Shown here one piece after another: positions 54,497 to 63,338 of a stretch of 64,000 nucleotides of DNA. How positions within the stretch are numbered: position 1 is the stretch's first letter; every line of letters starts with the position of its first letter. The position numbers and the translations under genes were made by a program. The notes beneath the pieces are model-generated. The model was not told the DNA's origin. It worked only from the letters and a program-made list of their open reading frames with translations, and made no database searches. The DNA is from JAQICB01 sp046482735 (GTDB lineage: Bacteria > Bacteroidota > Bacteroidia > Bacteroidales > UBA1715): assembly GCA_046482735.1 (NCBI GenBank), contig JAWOEL010000130.1, positions 1 to 64,000 on the forward strand, given 5' to 3'.

Positions 54497-55935
54497 TATT
54501 TTAATCCAAGTTGAAGACTACTTGATTGTAATTTATTATATAATTCAATAGCCTGGTTATCGGTCATTCCAGCAATATAGTCGCACACTATACGCTTTCT
54601 GCTCATTTCATTTTTGGCATGATTAAACAATACCAAAATATCAGTAGGTAATAAATCCGCACCGTGATTCTTATCGGTTAAAGCATCAAAAAGCGTAGCA
54701 ACAATTTCTTGTCCACGATGTTTTATTAACTTTACATTTGGATGCGTAACCCGTGAATGATACATAAAATTTTTGAGTGCCTCGATTTCCAATCGTATAT
54801 TTTCCGACATGGTAATTTTACTCAAAGCAGGAATAGTTTCAACAATTTTACCCATCTCAATACTTCGAATAAAGCGTCCAATTAATTTCGAAATAAAATT
54901 CACTCTATAATAACCATTCAAAGCAAGTTTTTCCGAACTACGATAGGAAATAGCCAACGAAGTAGCATACACAGCCTGATCTTGCTCATCGGTTAACTCT
55001 TCATTAGTATGAATCGGTTTTGCAAACAAATCCTGAAACAACGACAAAAACACATCATAAATTTCACTCGGTTTATACGAAGCATTAAGATTTTCATTTA
55101 TTTTTTCAGTAATATTCTTTAACACAATATCACTCATTGAAATAACATCTAACGGTTTCACAAATCCCGTACGAAACGCATCGTCTATGTCGTATGTAGC
55201 ATAGGCAATATCACTTGCTATGTCAAGAATTTGAGCCTCAATAGTTTTGAAGTTTTTATAATCAGGGTTACCAGTACACGTTTTTTTAATTTCCCGCACA
55301 TAATGAGCCTCACTTTCATAAAACCCCTTCACCAATTTCACATTTTGTTCATCATCAAAATCAAGCTTTTCCGGAATACAATTATCATGTTTAAGAACCG
55401 AAGCCAATGAACGATACGTTAAATTAAGTCCGACCCGTAAATCATCCCCCTCTTTGGTAAGACCAGTATCAAGCACCGTCCCGGGAATATAATGTTTTTT
55501 TGCAATTTTAGTTAACACACGAAAGGTTTGAGCATTCCCCTCAAAACCACCAGAATCCTTCATTTTCAAATGCAAGGCCATTTCTCCATATTTAGCAAAC
55601 GGCGGCCGACCTATATCATGAGCAAGTGCAGCAAATTCACAAATTTTTTCGTTTATATTATATTGCAAGCCCTCACGTGCCAACTCATAATTAAGCTTTT
55701 CCACAATAGATTTGGCAACCTGTGAAACCTCAAGAGAATGCGAAATACGATTTCTAAAAAACTCTGTTTGCAAATTAGGCAGTAACTGACTTTTGCCTTG
55801 CAAATTTTTAAATGCACGACAATGTATTAACCGAGCCAAATCGCGAGACCACTCAGAACGATATGGTTCTTCAATCAAATTATCATCTTTACCTAAGGCA
55901 TAAAACCGTTTGGTATCCTTATCAGTATATAGCAT
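54496..55935 (-). CDS. dGTPase-like HD-domain dNTP triphosphohydrolase, altered catalytic motif
   Basis: This 479-residue member of the dGTPase family converts dNTPs to nucleoside and tripolyphosphate. Metal ligands are kept: SHSLEV, H106-D107 in AALAHDIG, and the late Asp in DIASDIAYATYDIDD. The segment after HD reads HDIGRPPFAKYGE, where relatives have HDIG[NH]PPFGHxGE. K115 thus replaces the His that corresponds to H126 of the E. coli enzyme, while E118 (E129) is kept. Substrate recognition (GGFEGNAQT) is normal. Activity may be changed. It lies 6 bp after a 48-residue ORF. Confidence 0.85.
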   Translation of the reverse strand: MLYTDKDTKRFYALGKDDNLIEEPYRSEWSRDLARLIHCRAFKNLQGKSQLLPNLQTEFFRNRISHSLEVSQVAKSIVEKLNYELAREGLQYNINEKICEFAALAHDIGRPPFAKYGEMALHLKMKDSGGFEGNAQTFRVLTKIAKKHYIPGTVLDTGLTKEGDDLRVGLNLTYRSLASVLKHDNCIPEKLDFDDEQNVKLVKGFYESEAHYVREIKKTCTGNPDYKNFKTIEAQILDIASDIAYATYDIDDAFRTGFVKPLDVISMSDIVLKNITEKINENLNASYKPSEIYDVFLSLFQDLFAKPIHTNEELTDEQDQAVYATSLAISYRSSEKLALNGYYRVNFISKLIGRFIRSIEMGKIVETIPALSKITMSENIRLEIEALKNFMYHSRVTHPNVKLIKHRGQEIVATLFDALTDKNHGADLLPTDILVLFNHAKNEMSRKRIVCDYIAGMTDNQAIELYNKLQSSSLQLGLK

Positions 55936-55941
55936 AAATTA

Positions 55942-56088
55942 TTATTTTTTTGTTACGTTAATCATTCCCTTTTGAGAATCAAGATTACATACTACATCTT
56001 TTTTTAACACGGTAGGAATATTTGCATGTTTAATTACTTTTCCGCGCACATCCGAAAAAATAGTATGAATTCGTTTAGAATTAGGCAT
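55942..56088 (-). CDS. 48-residue small protein of unknown function upstream of dgt
   Basis: A short basic protein starting MPNSKRIHTIFSDVRGKV and ending GMINVTKK. It contains no membrane segment and one cysteine. The stop lies 6 bp before the dGTPase start, so it appears to be the first gene of the operon. Support for coding is the intact frame, tight spacing, normal-looking composition and lack of a competing longer frame. No homologue is recognised. Confidence is moderate because very short ORFs can occur by chance. Confidence 0.55.
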   Translation of the reverse strand: MPNSKRIHTIFSDVRGKVIKHANIPTVLKKDVVCNLDSQKGMINVTKK

Positions 56089-56401
56089 AATTAATATTTT
56101 TAAATTGATTAATTCAGATAAAATTATAAAACTTTACGTAAAGCTACTAATTTTTTTGAAAAATAGCTGTTTTTCATATCCTATACAAATATTTTTACTA
56201 TTCAGTTTATCATTCAGCACGAATAAAAACACCCTCGTATTGCGAGCAAACACAGCATATTCTCACAAAAACAAGCAATAATCCTCCGCATCTGAAATAG
56301 AAATCATATTGAAAATAAAAACGCTAAAAATAATTAAACAAATACTAGAGAAATAAAAAATTGTTAGCTATTTTTGTGAAAGAAAATCAAATTCATAGTT
56401 C
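56089..56401. other. 313-bp intergenic region between divergent genes
   Basis: It holds the promoter of the GH73 gene on the right (56369-56376). Left of it are a perfect 12-bp palindrome CTTTACGTAAAG (56132-56143), 43 bp before the start of the 48-residue protein on the minus strand, and a small hairpin with arms TGAAAAA/TTTTTCA (56157-56176). No consensus promoter for the minus-strand operon was found. Confidence 0.55.
56369..56376 (+). promoter_or_regulatory. -7 element of the GH73/LysM gene
   Basis: TATTTTTG matches TAnnTTTG and lies 25 bp before the ATG at 56402. No TTTG was found at the expected upstream distance. Confidence 0.5.
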
Positions 56402-57412
56402 ATGAAAAAAATCATTCTATTTTCACTTATATCATGTTGGTGCATGAGTCTTTTTTCACAAAAACTCACACGAGAACAATATATAAAACAATATGCCCCC
56501 TTAGCCATAGAAGAAATGGAAAGAACCGGCATTCCTGCAAGTATAACACTAGCCCAAGCATGTTTGGAATCTTCAAACGGCAACAGTGATTTGGCAGTTG
56601 CCGCAAACAACCATTTTGGTATAAAATGCCACAGCTCATGGAAAGGAAAAAAAATCCATAAAGACGACGACGAAAAAGATGAATGCTTTCGCGTATACAG
56701 TTCGATATATGAATCATATAAAGACCATTCAAGATTTTTAGTAAACGGTAAACGCTATGCATTTTTATTTGAATTAAACCCTACCGACTATAAAAAATGG
56801 GCCAAAGGACTCAGAAAAGCAGGATATGCAACCAATCCTCAATACCCACGCATGCTCATTCGAATAATTGAAGAACATGAATTATACAAATATGACAATC
56901 CGGAAAAATACGACATAGAACCCGGCAGTATAGAAGAAGAAAAAACACTAGCAGACATATTTAACTTCTCACGCAAACCATTAGAGAATGCACCCGACCC
57001 AACAGTTGAAACACCCGATTTAGGTGAGTTAAAACCAATAGAAAACAGATTTAATAAAAGTATTTATAGAAACAATAAAACAAAATGTATTTTTATTCAA
57101 AACGAAGAAACGATATTTACAATATCGCAAAAATTTGGCATTCCGGTATGGAAACTCTACCACTTTAATGACTTTGAAGCCGGTCACCCTATAGAAAACG
57201 GCGACATAATTTATCTCGAGAAAAAAAGACGTCAGGCAGAAAAACCCTATTATACACACACCGTTCAAAAAGGAGAAAATATTCGTTCAATTTCTCAATT
57301 ATATGGTGTAAGAGCCAAGAAAATTGCCAAAATGAATCGTCGCGACATTGACGATGACATTTCGGAAGGAACTAATATTTATTTACGAAAAAATTTGATT
57401 ATGTTTGAATAA
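56402..57412 (+). CDS. Exported N-acetylglucosaminidase (GH73) with two LysM domains
   Basis: This 336-residue peptidoglycan hydrolase has a signal peptide ending SLFSQ. The GH73-type glucosaminidase domain (about 25-165) has the catalytic-glutamate segment ITLAQACLESSNGNSDLAVAANNHFGIKC. Two LysM domains follow at about 218-268 (IFIQNEETIFTISQKFGIPVWKLY) and 282-333 (HTVQKGENIRSISQLYGVRAKKI). It cleaves the glycan strands of the wall during growth or division. It lies upstream of purH and the mre genes but probably has its own promoter. Confidence 0.92.
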   Translation: MKKIILFSLISCWCMSLFSQKLTREQYIKQYAPLAIEEMERTGIPASITLAQACLESSNGNSDLAVAANNHFGIKCHSSWKGKKIHKDDDEKDECFRVYSSIYESYKDHSRFLVNGKRYAFLFELNPTDYKKWAKGLRKAGYATNPQYPRMLIRIIEEHELYKYDNPEKYDIEPGSIEEEKTLADIFNFSRKPLENAPDPTVETPDLGELKPIENRFNKSIYRNNKTKCIFIQNEETIFTISQKFGIPVWKLYHFNDFEAGHPIENGDIIYLEKKRRQAEKPYYTHTVQKGENIRSISQLYGVRAKKIAKMNRRDIDDDISEGTNIYLRKNLIMFE

Positions 57413-57451
57413 TTTGCTTAAAGATTTTCATATTCAAACCAATAAACATTA

Positions 57452-57459
57452 TATCTTTG
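57452..57459 (+). promoter_or_regulatory. -7 element of purH
   Basis: TATCTTTG matches TAnnTTTG and lies 31 bp before the ATG. The -33 region is poor. It would also drive mreB, which follows purH after 18 bp. Confidence 0.5.
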
Positions 57460-57490
57460 CAAAAGATAAATATTTTAAACAAAAATACAC

Positions 57491-59080
57491 ATGAGTGGAA
57501 ATAAACAAATCAAATCAGCTTTAATTTCAGTTTTTCACAAAGAACATTTAGATGAAATCGTTTCATTTCTTGACAAACAAGGCGTTACTTTATATTCAAC
57601 AGGAGGCACACAAAGTTTTCTGGAATCTCAGGGTTGTAACGTAACAGCCGTTGAAGACATAACCTCTTACCCATCAATACTTGGAGGACGTGTTAAGACA
57701 CTTCACCCGAAAGTTTTTGGAGGCATACTTACAAGACGCGATAACGAAAGCGACAAAAATCAAATACGTGAATACGAAATTCCTGAAATTGATTTGGTTA
57801 TTGTAGATTTATATCCGTTTGAACAAACTGTTGCTTCAGGAGCTACAGAGGAAGATATAATAGAAAAAATTGATATTGGCGGCATTTCATTAATCCGAGC
57901 TGCTGCAAAAAATTATAAAGATGTTGTAATTGTATCTTCACAACAACAATATAAAAAACTACAAAACCTCCTTGAAGAAAAAAACGGAGAAACAAGTATA
58001 GAAGACCGAAAAGAATTTGCACGCGAAGCATTTAATATATCGTCACATTATGACACTGCAATTTTTAATTATTTTGCACATGACGATACTGCTACAGAAA
58101 AAATAAGCCTCACCGATGGGACTATTTTACGATATGGAGAAAACCCGCATCAAAAAGCAATAAATTATACATTCAACAATACTTCACAACCAATAACATT
58201 AGCACAATCACGTGTATTACAAGGTAAAGAATTATCGTATAACAATATGCTTGATGCCGATGCAGCATGGAAAGCAGCAAGTGATGCATACCATTCAGTT
58301 TCCGGCATTCAAAACAAAACAGCAGTTGCCGTTGTAAAACACTTAAACCCATGCGGGCTTGCAGTTTCCGATTCACCAATGAAATCATTAGAATTAGCAT
58401 GGGCAGGTGACCCTGTAAGTGCATTTGGCGGCATCTTATGCTTCACCAGCGAAGTTGATGCCGATAGTGCAGAATGGTTATCAAAAAAATTCATTGAAAT
58501 TATCATAGCTCCATCATATTCATTACAAGCACAAGAAATTTTATCGAAAAAGAAAAATCTGCGCGTTCTCGAAACACCAATAAAGCCAGAATTTACAGGA
58601 GAAAAAATGTATCGCTCAATAAATGGTGCAATACTGATTCAAGACGAAGATGAAGGACTGGATACAGAATACAAACCAGTAACAAAAAAACAATTTAGCG
58701 AAACACACATAGATTTAGCTAAATTTGGCACACAAGCTTGTAAATATTTAAAAAGCAATTCTATAGCACTTGTATCACAAAATACTGACGGTTCATATTG
58801 GTTAACCGGTGCAGGAATGGGGCAACCAAACAGATTAGATAGTTTACGATGGTTGACTATTCCGCGTTTTAACCAAAAAGATGACGTTACTATACAAGAA
58901 GCCGTATTAATTTCAGATGCATTTTTCCCATTTAGAGACAGTGTAGAAGTTGCTAATGAATATGGTATTTCATATATTGTACAACCGGGAGGAAGTATCC
59001 GTGATAATGAAGTTATTGAAGCATGCGATGAATTTAACATAGCAATGGTATTTACCGGACGAAGACATTTTAAACATTAA
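57491..59080 (+). CDS. purH: Bifunctional AICAR formyltransferase / IMP cyclohydrolase
   Basis: This 529-residue enzyme does the last two steps of IMP synthesis. The N-terminal IMP cyclohydrolase (about 1-200) shows LISVFHKEHLDEIVSFL, LYSTGGT and LGGRVKTLHPKVFGGIL. The C-terminal AICAR transformylase (about 205-529) shows LRYGENPHQKA, KHLNPCGLA, SDAFFPFRDSVE and QPGGSIRDNEVI. It is complete and lies 18 bp before mreB, as in many Bacteroidales. Confidence 0.97.
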   Translation: MSGNKQIKSALISVFHKEHLDEIVSFLDKQGVTLYSTGGTQSFLESQGCNVTAVEDITSYPSILGGRVKTLHPKVFGGILTRRDNESDKNQIREYEIPEIDLVIVDLYPFEQTVASGATEEDIIEKIDIGGISLIRAAAKNYKDVVIVSSQQQYKKLQNLLEEKNGETSIEDRKEFAREAFNISSHYDTAIFNYFAHDDTATEKISLTDGTILRYGENPHQKAINYTFNNTSQPITLAQSRVLQGKELSYNNMLDADAAWKAASDAYHSVSGIQNKTAVAVVKHLNPCGLAVSDSPMKSLELAWAGDPVSAFGGILCFTSEVDADSAEWLSKKFIEIIIAPSYSLQAQEILSKKKNLRVLETPIKPEFTGEKMYRSINGAILIQDEDEGLDTEYKPVTKKQFSETHIDLAKFGTQACKYLKSNSIALVSQNTDGSYWLTGAGMGQPNRLDSLRWLTIPRFNQKDDVTIQEAVLISDAFFPFRDSVEVANEYGISYIVQPGGSIRDNEVIEACDEFNIAMVFTGRRHFKH

Positions 59081-59098
59081 TCATATATATTTAAACGA

Positions 59099-60121
59099 AT
59101 GGGATTATTTTCTTTTCTTTCACAAGAAATAGCAATCGACCTCGGAACAGCAAACACAATCATTATTCATAATGACAAAATTGTTGTTGACGAGCCAAGT
59201 ATAATAGCTGTTGACACTCATAGTGGAAAGCCAGTTGCAATAGGGCACAAGGCACGCCAAATGCAAGGAAAAACGCATCAAAATATCACGGTCATCAGAC
59301 CTATGAAAGACGGTGTAATTGCAGACTTTAATGCTGCCGAACTAATGATTCGCGGATTTATAAATATGCTCGATAAAAAATCTCATATTGTATCTCCCTC
59401 ATTACGGGTAGTTATTTGTATTCCTTCGGGTTGTACCGAAGTTGAGTTACGTGCAGTACGAGATTCTGCTGAGAATGCTGGTGCACGCGAAGTATATATG
59501 CTTCATGAACCTATGGCTGCAGCAATAGGTATGGGGCTCGACGTAGAAGCTGCTCAGGGAAATATGGTTGTTGATATTGGTGGTGGTACTACTGAAATTG
59601 CTGTTATTGCACTTGGTGGTATTGTGTGTGACAAATCAATTCGTACTGCTGGCGATAATTTTACTGCTGATATACAGGAATATATGCGTTACCAACATAA
59701 TATTAAAATAGGAGAACGTACTGCTGAAGATATTAAAATTAATGTAGGTGCAGCTTTACCTGATTTAGATGACCCTCCGGCAGACTACATGGTTCGCGGA
59801 CCTCATCAAATGTCTTCACTTCCTATAGAAATTCCGGTATCTTATCAAGAAATAGCATATTGTTTGGATAAATCTATCACAAAAATTGAAGCGGCTATTT
59901 TATCAGCACTCGAACAAACTCCACCGGAACTGTATTCGGATATTTATCAAAAAGGTGTATATCTTGCCGGTGGCGGAGCTCTCTTACGTGGTCTTGCCGA
60001 ACGACTCGAAGCAAAACATAAAATACCATTTCATGTTGCTGAAGAGCCTTTACACGCAGTTGTTCGGGGAACAGGAATTGCTCTGAAAAACATTGATAAT
60101 TTCCATTTCTTAATCAGATAA
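59099..60121 (+). CDS. mreB: Rod-shape actin-like protein MreB
   Basis: This 340-residue actin homologue forms membrane-bound filaments that guide side-wall synthesis. It starts MGLFSFLSQEIAIDLGTANT with the phosphate-1 loop, and has GGTTEIAVI (phosphate 2) and LAGGGALLRG (adenosine loop). An intrinsic terminator directly after the gene separates it from mreC. Confidence 0.97.
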   Translation: MGLFSFLSQEIAIDLGTANTIIIHNDKIVVDEPSIIAVDTHSGKPVAIGHKARQMQGKTHQNITVIRPMKDGVIADFNAAELMIRGFINMLDKKSHIVSPSLRVVICIPSGCTEVELRAVRDSAENAGAREVYMLHEPMAAAIGMGLDVEAAQGNMVVDIGGGTTEIAVIALGGIVCDKSIRTAGDNFTADIQEYMRYQHNIKIGERTAEDIKINVGAALPDLDDPPADYMVRGPHQMSSLPIEIPVSYQEIAYCLDKSITKIEAAILSALEQTPPELYSDIYQKGVYLAGGGALLRGLAERLEAKHKIPFHVAEEPLHAVVRGTGIALKNIDNFHFLIR

Positions 60122-60124
60122 TAT

Positions 60125-60153
60125 AAAAAAACCTGTGTTTACAGGTTTTTTTT
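60125..60153 (+). terminator. Intrinsic terminator/attenuator between mreB and mreC
   Basis: ACCTGT and ACAGGT form the stem around a GTTT loop, with a run of A before and a run of eight T after. It lies 4 bp past the mreB stop and 14 bp before the mreC start. Confidence 0.8.
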
Positions 60154-60166
60154 AATTTCTTCATAA

Positions 60167-60988
60167 ATGAGAAACCTGTTTGTTTTTTTTATTCGTAATC
60201 ACTTCTTTTTATTATTTCTTATTTTAGAAATAATTGCTATTAACTTAATCATTACATACAACACCCCGCAACAAGCTCAATTTAACTTGTTCTCAAATAC
60301 AATCTATTCTCACTTACATACTATTCACAACTCTGTAACTAAATATTTTAATTTAAAAGAAATTAACAAACAGCTTGCACAGGAAAATGCAAAACTCCGT
60401 GAAAAACTGCCGGAATCGATGTATTCAAACACAATAGATCCTCAAACCATTCGGGATAAAACACATACACAACAATATGAGTTTATTCCAGCTGAAGTAA
60501 TAAACAACAGTATACACAAACCTCACAATTATATTATTATAAATAAAGGAAGTCGTCACGGTATACACAAAAATATGGGCGTTATAAGCCCTCAGGGGAT
60601 AACAGGAATTGTAATCTCCACTTCTCAGAATTTTTCTAAAATTCTTACTATTTTAAGTTCAAATCTAAAAATTAGTGGGCAATTACAAAACACTAATTTC
60701 TATGGTTCTGTACATTGGGACGGAAAACACTACAGAAAAGCACTATTAACCGAAATTCCCGTTCATGCACCGGTACAAAAAGGCGACACTGTAATCACAA
60801 ATTCATTTTCCAACATTTACCCTACAGATATTAATATAGGTGTCGTGTCATCGGTTAAAAAAACAGAAAATGATAACTTTTATGATATTGAAATTGAGCT
60901 TTCTACAGATTTCAAAAATTTAGAACATGTGTATGTGGTACTCGATTTAATGAAAACAGAAAGAGAGTTACTCGAAAAAAGACAATAA
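60167..60988 (+). CDS. mreC: Rod-shape-determining protein MreC
   Basis: The 273-residue protein has one N-terminal membrane helix (about 7-29), a coiled coil (about 55-85, INKQLAQENAKLREKL) and a periplasmic double beta-barrel region with INKGSRHGIHKNMGVISPQGITGIV and KGDTVITNSFSNIYP. It links MreB/MreD to the periplasmic wall enzymes. It lies 7 bp before mreD. Confidence 0.94.
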   Translation: MRNLFVFFIRNHFFLLFLILEIIAINLIITYNTPQQAQFNLFSNTIYSHLHTIHNSVTKYFNLKEINKQLAQENAKLREKLPESMYSNTIDPQTIRDKTHTQQYEFIPAEVINNSIHKPHNYIIINKGSRHGIHKNMGVISPQGITGIVISTSQNFSKILTILSSNLKISGQLQNTNFYGSVHWDGKHYRKALLTEIPVHAPVQKGDTVITNSFSNIYPTDINIGVVSSVKKTENDNFYDIEIELSTDFKNLEHVYVVLDLMKTERELLEKRQ

Positions 60989-60995
60989 TACTACT

Positions 60996-61502
60996 ATGGT
61001 ACATATTTTTCAACATACAATTTTTCGGTTTATTAGTATTATTTTATTACAAATACTACTGTTTAATAATATCGTACTTTTTGATCATAGCGTACCATAC
61101 ATATATCTTTTATTAATTTTAATTCTTCCGTTCGAAACAAATAAGATTTTATTATTATTTATAGGTTTTTTAACCGGCTTCTTAATAGATATGTCGTTTA
61201 GTTCGTACGGAGTACATACAGGAGCAACTGTTTTAATAGCTTTTTTACGTCCTGCTATACTACGCTGGATTATTCCACGTGGCGGGTATATGCCAAATAC
61301 TCAACCATTACTGAAATATTATGGTTTTGCCTGGTTTTTTAAATACGCTGCATTTACAATTATTATTCATCATTTTGCTTTATTCTTTTTATTTACATTT
61401 TCATTTGAAGCACTTGATGTATTTATGATTCGAATGCTTATTAATTCAGGCATTACATTATTTTTAATCGTATTAAGCCAATATTTTATTTTTAGAACTT
61501 AA
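60996..61502 (+). CDS. mreD: Rod-shape-determining protein MreD
   Basis: This 168-residue protein has five to six membrane helices. It has the weakly conserved family segment LLFIGFLTGFLIDMSFSSYGVHTGATVLIAFLRP. It works with MreC in the elongation complex. The call rests on the operon order mreB-mreC-mreD-mrdA as well as the sequence. Its stop is directly followed by mrdA. Confidence 0.92.
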   Translation: MVHIFQHTIFRFISIILLQILLFNNIVLFDHSVPYIYLLLILILPFETNKILLLFIGFLTGFLIDMSFSSYGVHTGATVLIAFLRPAILRWIIPRGGYMPNTQPLLKYYGFAWFFKYAAFTIIIHHFALFFLFTFSFEALDVFMIRMLINSGITLFLIVLSQYFIFRT

Positions 61503-63338
61503 ATGGATTTATCGTATCGTAAATATATTGTTATTGCATTGTTCATTTCTGTATCAATTATTTTTATTGGTAGATTTTTTTTCATACAAGTTGTTGACAC
61601 CTCTTATCAATTAGACGCAGCAAACAATTCGCAACGCTATATAGTTAAATACCCAGCACGAGGATTAATTTATGATAGAAACGGTAAATTAATTGTAGCA
61701 AATGAGGCTGCATATGATTTAATGGTAGTTCCAGGTCAAGTTTCTCAACTAGATACACTTGCATTGATTAATTTATTGAAAATTGATAAAAAGAAATTTA
61801 TAAAAAATCTTTCAAAAGCAGCGAGCAATAGCTTTAAACCCGAAGCAGTAGTAAAACAAATAAGTGCAGAAACCTATATCAATCTTCAGGAAAACTTACA
61901 CCGCTTTCCGGGTTTTTACGTACAAGTTCGTAATGTACGTAAATATCCATATAAATCGGCAGGTATATTATTGGGTTACATTCGCGAAGTTGATAAAACC
62001 GATATAAGCAACGATTCATATTATAAACAACGAGACTATATAGGTAAAAGAGGCATAGAACAAATTTACGAAAAACATTTACGAGGAGAGAAAGGCGGAG
62101 AATACCAGGTTGTAGACGTTCACGGTCGCGTAAAAGAAAAACTAAAAGGCGGGGAATACGATAAGCCATCAATACTGGGAAAAAGTATTACAACGACTCT
62201 AGATATAGATTTACAAAATTATGGTGAACGTTTAATGAAAAATAAAATTGGGTGTATTGTTGCAATTCAACCCTCAACCGGTGAGGTTCTTGCTTTGGTT
62301 TCGAGCCCGAGTTTCGATCCCAATATACTTGTTGGTCGTGGTCTTGCAAAAAATTTCAACAAACTAATATCAGATACACTATTCCCATTATTTAACCGTG
62401 CTATCCAAGGAGACCGATATCCACCAGGCTCAACATTTAAAGTACTCAATGCACTTGTAGGACTTGAAGAAAATATCATGTCGCAAGAAAACAAAATATC
62501 ATGCAACATGGGCTATCGAGCAGGAGGACTACACGTTAACTGTCACGACCACCCTTCTCCGGTAAATTTAACACAATCTATACAAATGTCATGCAATACG
62601 TATTATTGTACAATATTTAGAGCAACATTAGATGCACAAAAATATGGTAGTGTAACACAAGGATATGAACAATGGCGAAAACACATTGCCTCGTTTGGCT
62701 TGGGATTACCATTGGGTATCGATTTACGAGGAGAACGACCGGGATTTATACCACAACCATCATATTACAACAGATATTACGGTGAAAACAAATGGAAATC
62801 TCTTACAGTAATATCACTTGCTATAGGTCAGGGGGAAATTAGCATGACGCCTCTTCAACTGGCAAATACCTCAGCAGCTATAGCAAACAGAGGATATTAT
62901 TACACACCACATATTGTAAAACAACTAGAAGACACAACAATAGACAAACGATTCAAAATACGACATAATACAAGCATAGACCCCGAACACTTTAAGCCGG
63001 TAATAGATGGTATGCACAAAGTTATTCATGGAGGTGAGGGTGCTACAGCACGATATATATCTATTCCCGGAATAGAAATGTGTGGAAAAACCGGCACCGC
63101 ACAAAATCCACATGGAGAAAATCACTCAATTTTTATGGCTTTTGCACCAAAAGAAAATCCCGAAATAGCTGTTGCTGTATATGTAGAAAATGCAGGATAC
63201 GGAAGCACGTGGGCAGCTCCAATAGCTAGTTTAATTATTGAAAATTATTTAACAGATAGCGTTCATCGTTCAAGAAAATGGATAGAAAACAGAATGTTAG
63301 AATCAGATTTACTTTCAAAAGAAAAAGATGCAAACTAA
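61503..63338 (+). CDS. mrdA: Penicillin-binding protein 2 (elongation transpeptidase)
   Basis: The 611-residue protein has one N-terminal membrane helix, a dimerisation/pedestal domain (about 45-215; YPARGLIYDRNGKLIVANEAAYDLMVVP) and a transpeptidase domain. Active-site motifs are STFK with S310 (PPGSTFKVLNA), SCN (SxN motif) and KTG in CGKTGTAQNPHG. It cross-links peptidoglycan in the side wall with RodA. It overlaps rodA by 11 bp. Confidence 0.96.
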   Translation: MDLSYRKYIVIALFISVSIIFIGRFFFIQVVDTSYQLDAANNSQRYIVKYPARGLIYDRNGKLIVANEAAYDLMVVPGQVSQLDTLALINLLKIDKKKFIKNLSKAASNSFKPEAVVKQISAETYINLQENLHRFPGFYVQVRNVRKYPYKSAGILLGYIREVDKTDISNDSYYKQRDYIGKRGIEQIYEKHLRGEKGGEYQVVDVHGRVKEKLKGGEYDKPSILGKSITTTLDIDLQNYGERLMKNKIGCIVAIQPSTGEVLALVSSPSFDPNILVGRGLAKNFNKLISDTLFPLFNRAIQGDRYPPGSTFKVLNALVGLEENIMSQENKISCNMGYRAGGLHVNCHDHPSPVNLTQSIQMSCNTYYCTIFRATLDAQKYGSVTQGYEQWRKHIASFGLGLPLGIDLRGERPGFIPQPSYYNRYYGENKWKSLTVISLAIGQGEISMTPLQLANTSAAIANRGYYYTPHIVKQLEDTTIDKRFKIRHNTSIDPEHFKPVIDGMHKVIHGGEGATARYISIPGIEMCGKTGTAQNPHGENHSIFMAFAPKENPEIAVAVYVENAGYGSTWAAPIASLIIENYLTDSVHRSRKWIENRMLESDLLSKEKDAN

